Assembly: GCA_016719055.1 (NCBI GenBank)
Contig: JADKAW010000017.1
Span: forward strand, 1 to 64,000
Length of the DNA: 64,000 nucleotides
From: Candidatus Rhodoferax mariagerensis
Lineage (GTDB): Bacteria > Pseudomonadota > Gammaproteobacteria > Burkholderiales > Burkholderiaceae_C
Direction of reading: 5' to 3'
Below are positions 43,471 to 52,795 of the stretch, one piece after another. Position numbers and translations under genes: made by a program. Position 1 is the stretch's first letter, and each line of letters begins with the position of its first letter. The notes under the pieces are model-generated. The model was not told the DNA's origin. It did no database searches and saw only the letters and a list, made by a program, of their open reading frames with translations.

Positions 43471-46400
43471 GCACATGTTCCTTGGTGAAGACCAACCGAC
43501 CCATGATTGTGCCCAATACTGCTTTGGCATGCACAAAATCGAATCGGTCCACCGATTGCTGCAGATCGGCCAGCTCCAGTTCACTCAACACGCCAGCAAG
43601 TTCGTGTCTGCGGTTTTGCAGCAACTCCTGGGCACTGCTATCGGCATCGGCGACAAGCTCCGCCAACTCGGCGAGCATCTCCTGTGCCACCAACGGGTTG
43701 CCGGTGTTCGGGTGATCTGCTTGGGCTTTCGTGCTCCGGGGGCATTGCAGCGTGGTTTGAATGGCCTGCGTGGTGTCGATCAAGTCTTGCCGCAGTGCGC
43801 TCACCAATGGCTCGATCTGTGCAACACCTTGCCCAGCCTTGAGTGCGGCCTCGACCGCGGCCGCCTGGGCTGCCAGTCGACCCGCACCCAGATTAGCGGC
43901 CAGACCCTTGAGGCTGTGCGCCACATTGGCGGCCGCTTCGCGTCGGTCCTGGGCCAGGTCTTTGGCCATTTCATCACCCATACCTTGGCGCGTCTGGGCA
44001 AACTGGCACAGCAAGCGGTGGTACAGCGCGCGGTTGCCCAGCAGGCGCAGCAAACCGTCAGCCATATCAATGCCGGCAATGGGCGGAAGGCCGGTGTCTG
44101 TCAGGTCGGTGCTGCCCTGGTGTTCTTGCCGCTCTGGGTCAATCGGGGCCGGTCCCCGGGATGGCACGGTGGGCAACCAGCGCAGCAAGGTGGCGAACAG
44201 GGCTTGCGGGTCAATCGGCTTGGACACATGGTCGTTCATGCCGCTGGCCATGCAACGCTGGCGCTCTTCTTCCATCGCGTGGGCGGTCATGGCGATGATG
44301 GGCAAGGCGTCAAACGCCGTGTGGGCGCGAATCTGGGCCGTGGCCTGGTGACCGTCCATCTCGGGCATTTGCAAGTCCATCAGCACCAGATCAAACGACT
44401 TGTGCTGGTGCAGAACCTGATTCACAGCTTCAAGGCCAGTGCGGGCGATTGCCACCTCAGCACCTGCCGACTCCAGGATTTCGACGGCGATCTGCTGGTT
44501 GATGTCGTTGTCTTCCACCAGCAGCAAGCGACAGCCCTGCAGTGAAGGCAGCGGTGGTGGGGTCAGGCGATGCTGACGCGTGTTGTGGCCGGTTTGAAGC
44601 TCCAGCAGGGTGTCGTGCAGCGTCGAGGGGGTGACCGGCTTGGCCAGTATGGCGTCCATCATCGACCGGGCAAATTCGCCCTCAAGACCCTCACGGCCAT
44701 AGGCGGTCACCAGCACCAGCTTGGGTTGGTGCTGCACATGCGGGTCGGCGCGCACCCGCCGGGCTACATCAAAACCATCAAGTTCGGGCATCTTCCAATC
44801 AAGAAAAACCACTTCATAGGGGTCACTAGGGTCCATCTGCCGGACTTTTCGCAGTCCCTCGGCGCCGCTGATGGCCAGGTCGACCCGCAGGCCAAGGTCA
44901 GCCAGGTAGGTCTGCATCACTTCGAGCGAGGACTGGCTGTCGTCGACTGCCAGCACATGCAGGCCCCGCACGCTCTCGGGCAGGTTACGCAGGTGTTCAC
45001 GACCGGTGCCCAGCCACACTGAGAAGGTAAACGTGCTGCCCTCCCCGACCGTGCTCTCAACCTGCATTTCGCCGCCCATCATGGTAACCAGGCGTTTGCT
45101 GATCACCAGTCCCAGACCGGTGCCGCCATATTTGCGCGTGGTGGAGCTATCGGCCTGCGAAAACGCATGAAACAACAGGTCGATCTGCTCGGGTGTCATG
45201 CCGATGCCGGTGTCCTGCACGGCAAAGCGCAGGTGAACCCGGTCGGGAGTTCGCTCAAGCACCTCGGCGCGCAGCCGGATGCTGCCCTGCGGGGTGAACT
45301 TGACGGCGTTGCCGATCAGGTTGGTAAACACCTGCCCAAGCCGCAGCGGGTCGCCACGCAGGTTGGTTGGCACGGCCCGGTCGATATCCATCAAAAGTTC
45401 CAGATCCTTGTCCTGCACCCGCAATGCCATCAGGCTGGTGACGTGGTCAATGGTGTCAAAGAATTTGAAATCGATATTCTCGATATCGAGTTTGCCTGCC
45501 TCGATCTTGGAAAAATCAAGGATGTCGTTGACGATGCCCAGCAGTGCCGACCCGGCCGCATGAATCTTGCTGATGTAGTCGCGCTGGCGGGTGTTGAGTT
45601 CGGTCTTGAGCGCCAGGTAGGCCATGCCCAGAATGGCGTTCATCGGCGTGCGGATCTCGTGGCTCATATTGGCCAGAAACTCACTCTTGGCCAGGCTGGC
45701 GGCAACGGCTGTGTGGCGGGCCAGCTCGGCTTCCTGGGTGCGCTCTTGCACACGCTGCTCCAGTCCGGCGTTTTGTGCCGCAATCTGGGCGTGGCTGTCG
45801 GCCAGTTGCTCGGTGCGCGCTCGAATTTTTTCGTCCAGATTTTGAATGTGCTCCCGCAGCTGGGCCACCATGCGGTTAAAGGCCCCGGCCAGCGAGCCCA
45901 GTTCGTCACCCCGGCGGATGCTGCTGGTGGCGTTGAGGTCGCCCGCCTCGACCCGGCGCGCCACGTCCGCCAGTTGCACGATCGGTCCGGTGAAGCGCCG
46001 CACAAACACAAAAGCCAGCGCCAAGGCCAGCGCCAGCCCCAGCAGACCCATCGCAATCAGCCGCTGCCTGAGCGTGTCGGCACTTTCGTACAAATCGTCG
46101 AGGTACACCGAGGCCACGATGTACCAGTCATAGCTGGGAAAATGCCGCACCCAGGAAATTTTGCGATGCACAAAATTTTGCTCATCGCCCGGTTTGTCCC
46201 ACAGGTAGCGCCAACCCGTGGTGCTGCCGGTGACACCCATCAACTCGTCCAGAATAAGTTTGTCGGTGACCGGATTTTTGGTTTGTCCCAAGTTTTTGCC
46301 CGCCAGACTTGGATGAAACAGCATGTTGTAACGGCTGTCAAAGACATAGACATACCCCTCGCGGGCGATGCGAATGCCCGCAATGCGTGTGGCCAGTTGC

Positions 46401-47122
46401 CGCATCAGTTTCAGCTTGCGCACGGCCACCAGCTCTTCGATGTCGTCGATGTAGATGCCACTGGCCAGGTGCAGGTTCAGATCGCTCAGATGCCGGGTGT
46501 AGGCCAGCTTTTCGGCATTGGCGTTTTTGCCCAGACGGTTCCAGCGGTATGAAAAGTAGCCTTCGCCCTGTTTAAGGCCTATTTGAACCATGGGCGCGAT
46601 GATCAGTTTGCCACTGGCATCCTTGACCGCAGAGAAATCGCGCTGGTCCAGCACCGGATCGGGGTGCGAGATCAGTACCGACTGGTTGTCAAAGGCCCAC
46701 ACATAGTCGTCATAGCCGTAGCGCGCCACCCGTAGGCTGCCCAAAGCGCGCTTGAGGGCCTCGCCCTTGTTGCTACCGTGGGCCAAGGCATCCAGGTACT
46801 GAAAACGCAAGTTGGCTTCTGCCAATACCACAATGTCTTTGAGCTTGTGCTTGCGCTCCTCGGTCATGGCCACCCGGTACTGCTTGAGGTCTTCCTCGGC
46901 CATCTCCAGCAGGTTGTGCACGTTGTCCATGATGGTCAGGCCAGCGCGCTCTTCGGCCGCACGCATGGCCGACTCCACCAGGGGAACAGCGGTGAGGTAA
47001 ATCGCCGCCAACAGCCCACACACCAAGACCCCAGCGCTCAGAAAAACCCGGGTAAACAAGCGTGGCACAAAGGCCCTGGCGCGCAGCGCAGGCATGGCGT
47101 GGGCGTCTGGCGGCAGCGTCAC
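43430..47122 (-). CDS. Large hybrid sensor kinase (dCache-HAMP-HisKA-HATPase-REC-REC-Hpt)
   Basis: 1230 aa (a start at Met 10, 47095, is also possible). TM1 about 25-48; a double-Cache periplasmic domain with two similar halves (YGYDDYVWAFDNQSVLISHP and EGYVYVFDSRYNMLFHPSLA); TM2 about 355-375; HAMP; coiled coil; HisKA with NMSHEIRTPMNA; HATPase with NLIGNAVKFTP and GGTGLGLVIS. Two receivers follow (FLDWKMPELDGF and LMDLQMPEMDGH), then a C-terminal Hpt with AHSLKGLAANLG. It feeds a BvgS-type phosphorelay; the overlapping HD-GYP receiver protein is the likely final target. The ligand is unknown; Cache domains usually bind small metabolites. Confidence 0.93.
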   Translation of the reverse strand: MTLPPDAHAMPALRARAFVPRLFTRVFLSAGVLVCGLLAAIYLTAVPLVESAMRAAEERAGLTIMDNVHNLLEMAEEDLKQYRVAMTEERKHKLKDIVVLAEANLRFQYLDALAHGSNKGEALKRALGSLRVARYGYDDYVWAFDNQSVLISHPDPVLDQRDFSAVKDASGKLIIAPMVQIGLKQGEGYFSYRWNRLGKNANAEKLAYTRHLSDLNLHLASGIYIDDIEELVAVRKLKLMRQLATRIAGIRIAREGYVYVFDSRYNMLFHPSLAGKNLGQTKNPVTDKLILDELMGVTGSTTGWRYLWDKPGDEQNFVHRKISWVRHFPSYDWYIVASVYLDDLYESADTLRQRLIAMGLLGLALALALAFVFVRRFTGPIVQLADVARRVEAGDLNATSSIRRGDELGSLAGAFNRMVAQLREHIQNLDEKIRARTEQLADSHAQIAAQNAGLEQRVQERTQEAELARHTAVAASLAKSEFLANMSHEIRTPMNAILGMAYLALKTELNTRQRDYISKIHAAGSALLGIVNDILDFSKIEAGKLDIENIDFKFFDTIDHVTSLMALRVQDKDLELLMDIDRAVPTNLRGDPLRLGQVFTNLIGNAVKFTPQGSIRLRAEVLERTPDRVHLRFAVQDTGIGMTPEQIDLLFHAFSQADSSTTRKYGGTGLGLVISKRLVTMMGGEMQVESTVGEGSTFTFSVWLGTGREHLRNLPESVRGLHVLAVDDSQSSLEVMQTYLADLGLRVDLAISGAEGLRKVRQMDPSDPYEVVFLDWKMPELDGFDVARRVRADPHVQHQPKLVLVTAYGREGLEGEFARSMMDAILAKPVTPSTLHDTLLELQTGHNTRQHRLTPPPLPSLQGCRLLLVEDNDINQQIAVEILESAGAEVAIARTGLEAVNQVLHQHKSFDLVLMDLQMPEMDGHQATAQIRAHTAFDALPIIAMTAHAMEEERQRCMASGMNDHVSKPIDPQALFATLLRWLPTVPSRGPAPIDPERQEHQGSTDLTDTGLPPIAGIDMADGLLRLLGNRALYHRLLCQFAQTRQGMGDEMAKDLAQDRREAAANVAHSLKGLAANLGAGRLAAQAAAVEAALKAGQGVAQIEPLVSALRQDLIDTTQAIQTTLQCPRSTKAQADHPNTGNPLVAQEMLAELAELVADADSSAQELLQNRRHELAGVLSELELADLQQSVDRFDFVHAKAVLGTIMGRLVFTKEHVHGQRWQEKDRAGG

Positions 47123-47148
47123 CCGCCGCCAAAGACGCCGCTTGGACC

Positions 47149-47439
47149 TCAGGCCTGGGACTCGATCACGTCTTGCACGCGCTCGCTGTCCATCACCGCA
47201 ATTTCTGCGTACTGCGCGCCATTGAGGCGCTGGCGGTAGGCCAGGTAGGCGTGGCGGTCGGCGGCGTCAACGTCGCCGGCATCTTCGGCGTCAGCAGCTG
47301 CCAGGTGGTGTCGTGCTGCCGCAGCAAAATGCTCGGCGGCTGCGCGGTGGTGATCACCCACGGATTCAAAGTCGTCGTCGAGGTCGTCTTCGGCGACGGC
47401 AATATCGGCTTCAAAGCTGGTTTGGGCGGTTTGCATCAT
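47149..47439 (-). CDS. Small acidic Ala/His-rich protein, unknown function
   Basis: 96 aa (two adjacent ATGs at 47439 and 47436). Very acidic N-terminus (VAEDDLDDDFESVGDHH) followed by an alanine/histidine-rich helix (RAAAEHFAAAARHHLAAADA) and RHAYLAYRQRLNGAQYAEIA. No signal peptide or membrane helix. A purine-rich AAAGG precedes the ATG. The helix suggests a cytosolic helical-bundle protein, perhaps metal-binding through its histidines. I do not recognise a family, and the function is unknown. It lies 27 bases upstream of the hybrid kinase in the same direction. Confidence 0.6.
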   Translation of the reverse strand: MMQTAQTSFEADIAVAEDDLDDDFESVGDHHRAAAEHFAAAARHHLAAADAEDAGDVDAADRHAYLAYRQRLNGAQYAEIAVMDSERVQDVIESQA

Positions 47440-47602
47440 GGTGGCCTTTTGAGTAAGTTGGTGGCTATTGGCGGCTTGCCAACAACCGAGTGTGAGGCGG
47501 CGACGTGAACAATTGATGACGGGTCGATAACCCCTGCTGCGCGCGGGTCATGCGCCAGCTGACCCTTTGCGCCAGAATTGACGACACTCTGACCCCTTGC
47601 CA

Positions 47603-48589
47603 ATGCCCTCGGTCTGCCCCATGCACACTCCCCGTTTTCCCCACAACTATGCGTTTGATCCCGCTTACAACATGGATCTGGCGCAGCTTCTGGCCATCGA
47701 AGCGCCGCAACCTCCGGCTGATTTTGCCGAGTTCTGGCGGCAGCGCCATGCACAAGCGCTCAGCCTGTCACCCAGGCCGCGCACCAAGCTCACTGCCTTG
47801 CAGCGCCCAAAGCACCGGGTGTACGAATTGCAGTTTGTTTCGACCCATGCGGTGGAAATTGGTGGCTGGCTGCTGGCTCCCAAAGATGGTCGGGTACGGC
47901 GCGGCATTGTCTTTGGACACGGCTATGGGGGCTGCGAGTTGCCTGAGGAAATTTTGGCCGTTGACGAAGCGGCAATGCTTTTTCCGTGTTTCCGAGGCAT
48001 TGGCTGTAGCCGGATGGCAGGCGTTTCGCCAGACCCCAACTTCCACGTGTTGCACAACATCCAGGACCGCCACCGCTACATCCTCGGCGGCTGTGTGGAA
48101 GACCTGTGGCTGGCGGTGTCGAGTTTGCTGGCGCTTTTTCCGCAAGTGGCCGGTCAGGTGTCCTATTCGGGCATCAGCTTTGGCGGCGGCATTGGCGCGC
48201 TGGCTGTGCCCTGGGACTCCCGCATTCAACGGATGCACCTGCAGGTACCCACTTTTGGCCACCAGGCCTTGCGCCTGACCCTGCCCTGCGTTGGCAGTGG
48301 TGAGTCGGTACGAAACTTTCAGCCACCGCCCGGTTTTCATGTAATGGACACATTGGCCTATTACGATGCCGCAACCGCTGCGCGATACCTTCACATACCG
48401 GTTCTGGTGGCGGCAGCACTGTTTGACCCAGTGGTGCCGCCACCCGGGCAGTTTGCTGTTTTCAACGCCATTGCCGAGCCGCTCAAACGTTTGTTTGTGC
48501 TGCAGGCCGGCCATTTTGATGAGGCCGGCCAGGCGCATCAGTTGCAGGACATGCACCAGGAGGTCGCCAGCTTTTTCATGGAACCGTGA
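47603..48589 (+). CDS. Acetyl-xylan-esterase-type alpha/beta hydrolase
   Basis: About 328 aa; start uncertain among TTG 47597, ATG 47603 and ATG 47621, none with a good RBS. The N-terminus PPADFAEFWRQRHAQALSL is typical of AXE1-family enzymes. The catalytic triad is visible: nucleophile Ser in YSGISFGGGIGAL, Asp in ALFDPVVPP and His in LQAGHFDEAG. Substrates are acetylated sugars or antibiotics such as cephalosporin C in known members. No signal peptide, so it is cytosolic. Another esterase follows after a 22-base gap, probably in the same transcript. Confidence 0.85.
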   Translation: MPSVCPMHTPRFPHNYAFDPAYNMDLAQLLAIEAPQPPADFAEFWRQRHAQALSLSPRPRTKLTALQRPKHRVYELQFVSTHAVEIGGWLLAPKDGRVRRGIVFGHGYGGCELPEEILAVDEAAMLFPCFRGIGCSRMAGVSPDPNFHVLHNIQDRHRYILGGCVEDLWLAVSSLLALFPQVAGQVSYSGISFGGGIGALAVPWDSRIQRMHLQVPTFGHQALRLTLPCVGSGESVRNFQPPPGFHVMDTLAYYDAATAARYLHIPVLVAAALFDPVVPPPGQFAVFNAIAEPLKRLFVLQAGHFDEAGQAHQLQDMHQEVASFFMEP

Positions 48590-48611
48590 CACCGTATGAA
48601 AGCGCACCCGT

Positions 48612-49340
48612 ATGCACCGAGAGTATCACCGCTGGTACAGCCAGCGTTTGCACCGCGACATGGAACTGCTGGTGTTTGGCCACGCAGGAGCCAAGGTGCT
48701 GGCTTTCCCGACCCGCGACGGCAGCTTTCACGAGTACGAAGACCTGCGCATCGTGCACAGCATGGCAGACAAGATCAACGCTGGTCAGTTGCAATTGTGG
48801 TGCCTGGACAACCTGGCCCCAGAGACCTTCTATTGCACCTGGCGCCACCCGGCCGACCGGGTGCAGCGCCACGCCCAGTACGAGGAATATGTGCTCAACG
48901 AGGTGATGCCGCTGATGCAGCGCCACAACCCGCACCCCTGCACCATCGCCTACGGTTGCAGCCTGGGCGCCTTTATGGCGGCCAACATGGCGTTTCGGCA
49001 TCCGCAGCATTTCCAGAAACTGGCGGCGTTTTCAGGTCGTTATGACCTGACCCTGCGCGTCGAGTCCTTTCACGACCTGCTCGGCGGCCATTACGACGAA
49101 AACGTCTACTTTCATACACCCAGTCATTTTTTGCCAAATCTGAACTGCGATTGGCGCCTGGCGCACTTGCGGCGCATGGACATCGTCATGGCGGTTGGCG
49201 GCGAAGACCCGTTTTTGCCCAACAACCGCCAGCTCAGCGACATCCTGCGCGCCAAGGGGGTGCGCAACCAGTTGCACGTGTGGGACGGGCGCGCGCACCG
49301 CGGCCAGTATTGGCGGCACATGGCCTCGCTCTACGTGTAG
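48612..49340 (+). CDS. Putative esterase (alpha/beta hydrolase, esterase-D type)
   Basis: 242 aa. The family start REYHRWYSQRLHRDMELLVF is followed by the nucleophile elbow YGCSLGAFMA, a candidate Asp in VGGEDPFLPNN and His in GRAHRGQYW near the end. Similar proteins are annotated simply as esterase. No signal peptide or membrane segment. It follows the preceding hydrolase by 22 bases. Substrate unknown. Confidence 0.8.
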   Translation: MHREYHRWYSQRLHRDMELLVFGHAGAKVLAFPTRDGSFHEYEDLRIVHSMADKINAGQLQLWCLDNLAPETFYCTWRHPADRVQRHAQYEEYVLNEVMPLMQRHNPHPCTIAYGCSLGAFMAANMAFRHPQHFQKLAAFSGRYDLTLRVESFHDLLGGHYDENVYFHTPSHFLPNLNCDWRLAHLRRMDIVMAVGGEDPFLPNNRQLSDILRAKGVRNQLHVWDGRAHRGQYWRHMASLYV

Positions 49341-49691
49341 ACTGCTGCATTGCTACAGTAAATGTAGCTTCTTGCGCATAATGCATAAGGGCTGCAGGCC
49401 CATTTGTTATATATTCCAACACAGACAGGCAGACTGCGCCTGCCGGCATCGTGCCCGACCCTGGTTCATCCGTTCAAGATGGCTATAGCGATGCCAGAAA
49501 GCCAAACACGGCCGACCGCAAGCGGCGCACTTGATCGTCACCGGCCGATCGATTTCACCGGCCCGCAAGCTATATACTGTTCTGGACGCCGCGAAATTCC
49601 TGCGCTCGAAACCCGGAGTTGTCTCTGGGCGACCTGATGACACCCATCACGAACCGAGCGCTGACCACCTTCATTTCCTGGATTTGCCATC
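49341..49691. other. Intergenic region before the chemoreceptor gene
   Basis: 351 bases. It holds one repeat copy at 49361-49409. The rest (about 49420-49690) shows no gene, no structured RNA I recognise and no good sigma-28 promoter, although it should carry the promoter of the chemoreceptor. Confidence 0.5.
49361..49409 (-). repeat. Dispersed ~50-bp repeat, copy 6
   Basis: The plus strand reads AATGTAGCTTCTTGCGCATA, then AAGGGCTGCAGGCCCATTTG, the reverse orientation of the family; it follows the esterase gene by about 20 bases. Confidence 0.65.
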
Positions 49692-52460
49692 ATGATGCCA
49701 ATGACACTGTGGAACAAAATCGGCCTAAAGCTGAAGCTGCAGCTGCTGATTCAGGGCTTTCTGATCATTATTCTGGTTTCTGCCCAGCACTGGGTGTCGC
49801 GCTACATTGAGGAACAGCTGCTTAATGCAGCGCGCGAGCGCACCATGGCGGTCGGTGATGGCGTCATCAATGGACTCAACACCATGATGGTGGCCAAGAT
49901 GACCATTCTGGATCCGGAGGCCCGTGCCCTGTTTATCAAAAAAATGGGCGCTTCAGACACTATCAAAGAGGTCCGGGTTGTTCGCAGCAAGAGCCTGATT
50001 GATCAGTATGGGGTGGGACTGCCGCAAGAGCAAGCTGTTGACAACATGGACCGCCGTGTTATGAGCACCGGGATGATGGAGTTCCAGACGGTTCATGCTG
50101 CCAATGGTGATGTGTCGCTGCGGGCGGCACTTCCTTTGATTGCCAAAAAGAACTTCCGCTCCACCGATTGCCTGTCTTGCCACGCGGTACCTGAAAACAC
50201 CGTGCTGGGCATGACCAGCATCACGGTCGATATCAACAGCGACATTGCCAAAATTCAGCAGTTCAACCGGCTCATGTGGATCGGACAACTGGCCATTCAA
50301 ATCGTTTTGTTTTTTGTCATCGGCCTGATCGTTCGGGGCCTCATCCGCAAGCTCGGTGGCGAACCCAACTACGTGATTCAGATTCTGGAGCAAATCACCC
50401 GGGGCAATCTGTCCAGCGACATTCACACGCGCAGCAACGACTCTCGCAGCCTGCTGGCCAATGTGAAGATCATGCAAGGCGGTCTGCGCAAGGTGGTGGA
50501 TGAAATGCAGTCGGTGGTAACCGCCGCTGCCCATGGCGACCTTTCCAGGCGCATCGAGCTAAACGACAAGCTCGGTTTTGCCAAAGATTTGAGTGTGCAC
50601 GTGAACCAGCTGGCCGATGAGACCATGCGCATCAAAAAAGCGCTGGACAACGCATCAACCTGCGTGATGATCGCCGACACCCAGGGCAAGATCATTTACC
50701 TCAACACCTCCATGACCGACCTGCTCCAAAGCGCCGAGGACGACATCAGACAACAGCTGCCGCAGTTTCGCGCGGGTGAGGTTCTGGGCACCAACATAGA
50801 CCGTTTTCATGCCAGCCGCCAGCCGCATGATGCGCAGCCCAACCTGGGCAGCAACTACAAGACCGACATCACCCTGGGTAGCCGGGTGTTTGGCCTGGTG
50901 GCCACGCCGGTGTTGGACGACAACGGTCACCGGCTGGGCTCGATTGTCGAGTGGCGTGACCGCAACGATGAAATTGCGGCCGATGCCGAGGCACGCGCCA
51001 ACACACGCATCAAACACGCACTGGACAAATGCACCACCAATGTGATGATCGCCAACGCCAGCCATGACATTGTCTACATGAACGAGACGGCACAGCTCAT
51101 GATGCAGCGCAATGAGGCAGCGTTGCGCAGTAGCCTGCCGCACTTTGACGCGTCGAAATTGCTGGGCACAAATATTGACATCTTTCACAAAGATCCGACG
51201 CGACAGCGCTTGACACTGGACGCCCTGCAGTCCACCCACCGGGCCCAGATCAGGGTGGGCACCCTGTGTTTTGGCTTCATCGCCAACCCAATTGTTGACG
51301 CCGCCGGCAAGCGGGTTGGCACAGTGGTTGAGTGGCTCGACCGCACCGCCGAGGTTGGTGTGGAAGGTGAGATTGCCTCGGTTGTACAGGGCGCCGCCCA
51401 TGGCGATTTCAGCAAGCGCTTGCTGCTTGAAGGCAAGAGCGGGTTTTTTGAAAACCTGTCCGGCCACATCAACCAGCTGATGGACGCCAGCGAAAAAGGC
51501 CTCAGTGACGTGGCCCATGTGCTGCTGGCCTTTGCCGAGGGTGACCTGACCCAGCGCATGGACGGCAATTTTGGCGGACTTTTTGGCAAAGTCAAAGACA
51601 GCGCCAACACCACCGCCGAGAATCTGACCCGCGTTTTGGGCGAGGTGAACGCCGCCGCCGCCGCCCTGACCGGCGCGGCCAATCAGGTCAGCGCCACAGC
51701 GCAGTCGCTGTCACAGGCGGCCAGCGAGCAAGCCGCCAGCGTGGAAGAAACCAGCGCCACCATGGACACCATGTCGGCGTCCATCACCCACAACAGCGAC
51801 AACGCCAGGGTGACCGACGGCATGGCCAAAAAGACCAGCAAAGAAGCCGTCGATGGTGGCAAAGCCGTCAACGCCACGGTTCAAGCCATGAAGCAGATTG
51901 CGGCAAAAATTGGCATTGTTGACGACATCGCCTACCAGACCAATCTGCTGGCGCTCAATGCAGCGATCGAGGCAGCTCGTGCCGGTGAACACGGCAAGGG
52001 CTTTGCCGTGGTGGCGGCCGAGGTTCGCAAGCTGGCCGAGCGCAGCCAACTTGCCGCCCGGGAGATCAGCGAACTGGCTGGCAAGAGCGTGTCGACGGCC
52101 GAACGCGCAGGCAAGCTGCTCGATGAAATTGTCCCCAGCATTCAAAAAACCAGCGAACTGGTGCAGGAAATATCAGCCTCCAGCTCGCAGCAAAGCGAGT
52201 CAGTGCTGCAGATCAGCAGTGCCATGGGACAACTCGGACGTGCCACCCAGCAAAATGCCTCGGCCTCCGAAGAACTGGCGGCCACCAGCGAAGAGCTATC
52301 AGGCCAGGCCGAGCAGTTGCAGCAGAGCATTTCGTTTTTCAAGACAGGGGAGGAGTTGTCCCGCAAAGGTGCCAACAAGCCAGCCGTCCCATCCAGCGTG
52401 ACAGTGGCCCGGGTTCGCAAAAACTCGACTGCAAATTTCAGGCCTGATCCAGGGCTGTAG
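49692..52460 (+). CDS. Methyl-accepting chemotaxis protein with c-type heme motif and two PAS domains
   Basis: 922 aa. TM1 about 15-35 and TM2 about 195-218 bound a periplasmic domain that contains C160-L-S-C163-H164 (STDCLSCHAVPENTVLGM), a CxxCH heme c attachment site. A HAMP-like region follows, then two PAS domains (about 305-415 with TCVMIADTQGKIIYLNTSM; about 435-545 with TNVMIANASHDIVYMNE). The signalling hairpin is canonical: DIAYQTNLLALNAAIEAARA then GEHGKGFAVVAAEVRKLAER. There is no C-terminal NWETF-type pentapeptide. The sensor probably responds to redox state, oxygen or a small gas. The last six codons lie in a Fic-gene relic, so the original C-terminus was probably longer. Confidence 0.92.
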   Translation: MMPMTLWNKIGLKLKLQLLIQGFLIIILVSAQHWVSRYIEEQLLNAARERTMAVGDGVINGLNTMMVAKMTILDPEARALFIKKMGASDTIKEVRVVRSKSLIDQYGVGLPQEQAVDNMDRRVMSTGMMEFQTVHAANGDVSLRAALPLIAKKNFRSTDCLSCHAVPENTVLGMTSITVDINSDIAKIQQFNRLMWIGQLAIQIVLFFVIGLIVRGLIRKLGGEPNYVIQILEQITRGNLSSDIHTRSNDSRSLLANVKIMQGGLRKVVDEMQSVVTAAAHGDLSRRIELNDKLGFAKDLSVHVNQLADETMRIKKALDNASTCVMIADTQGKIIYLNTSMTDLLQSAEDDIRQQLPQFRAGEVLGTNIDRFHASRQPHDAQPNLGSNYKTDITLGSRVFGLVATPVLDDNGHRLGSIVEWRDRNDEIAADAEARANTRIKHALDKCTTNVMIANASHDIVYMNETAQLMMQRNEAALRSSLPHFDASKLLGTNIDIFHKDPTRQRLTLDALQSTHRAQIRVGTLCFGFIANPIVDAAGKRVGTVVEWLDRTAEVGVEGEIASVVQGAAHGDFSKRLLLEGKSGFFENLSGHINQLMDASEKGLSDVAHVLLAFAEGDLTQRMDGNFGGLFGKVKDSANTTAENLTRVLGEVNAAAAALTGAANQVSATAQSLSQAASEQAASVEETSATMDTMSASITHNSDNARVTDGMAKKTSKEAVDGGKAVNATVQAMKQIAAKIGIVDDIAYQTNLLALNAAIEAARAGEHGKGFAVVAAEVRKLAERSQLAAREISELAGKSVSTAERAGKLLDEIVPSIQKTSELVQEISASSSQQSESVLQISSAMGQLGRATQQNASASEELAATSEELSGQAEQLQQSISFFKTGEELSRKGANKPAVPSSVTVARVRKNSTANFRPDPGL

Positions 52461-52541
52461 CCAGTGCGGCAGCGTCAATCGTCAGCTGCGGCCATGCGCT
52501 GTGCTGCCAGATGTCGTGTAGGGACAAGGGCGGGTTTGGGG
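52443..52541 (-). pseudogene. Relic of a Fic gene 5' end
   Basis: The minus strand encodes NPPLSLHDIWQHSAWPQLTI then DAAALATALDQA, nearly identical to the N-terminus of the intact Fic protein at 61711-62955 (NPPASPRYIWQHSAWPQLTF). Over 52461-52541 versus 62868-62948 I count nine mismatches in 81 aligned bases with no gaps. It stops after DQA and overlaps the last codons of the chemoreceptor gene. Confidence 0.85.
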
Positions 52542-52603
52542 GGCGCGTCCCGGGCGGGCCGTCTGGCAGAGCCCACGGCCAAGCCGGACTTGGCTAATTT
52601 TTT

Positions 52604-52700
52604 AGTGTCAAACTAGCCTCTAGCCCTTTCATTACTTGGGCAAGCAGCTATTAACTTTAGAGTGACCAGCGAGCCGATTCACGGCTTTGCCCACCCATGA
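52604..52700 (+). repeat. Long intergenic repeat, copy C (contains dispersed repeat copy 7)
   Basis: AACTAGCCTCTAGCCC ... GGGCAAGCAGCTATTAAC at 52606-52655 is the short repeat. It continues into GAGCCGATTCACGG...TTGCCCACCC, which also follows the short repeat at 60192 and 61534. Confidence 0.7.
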
Positions 52701-52795
52701 CTGTCGGTGCCTGGCGCGATGCAAAGTGATGTGACGTATTGATGTTCTCCCTCTCCCTTTGGGAGAAGGCAGGGGTAAGGGTTCGAGCTTGCCGC

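Noticed and set aside
45167..46552. 461-codon plus-strand frame opposite the hybrid kinase
   Set aside because: The kinase frame has every expected domain across this stretch; the opposite frame is a shadow.
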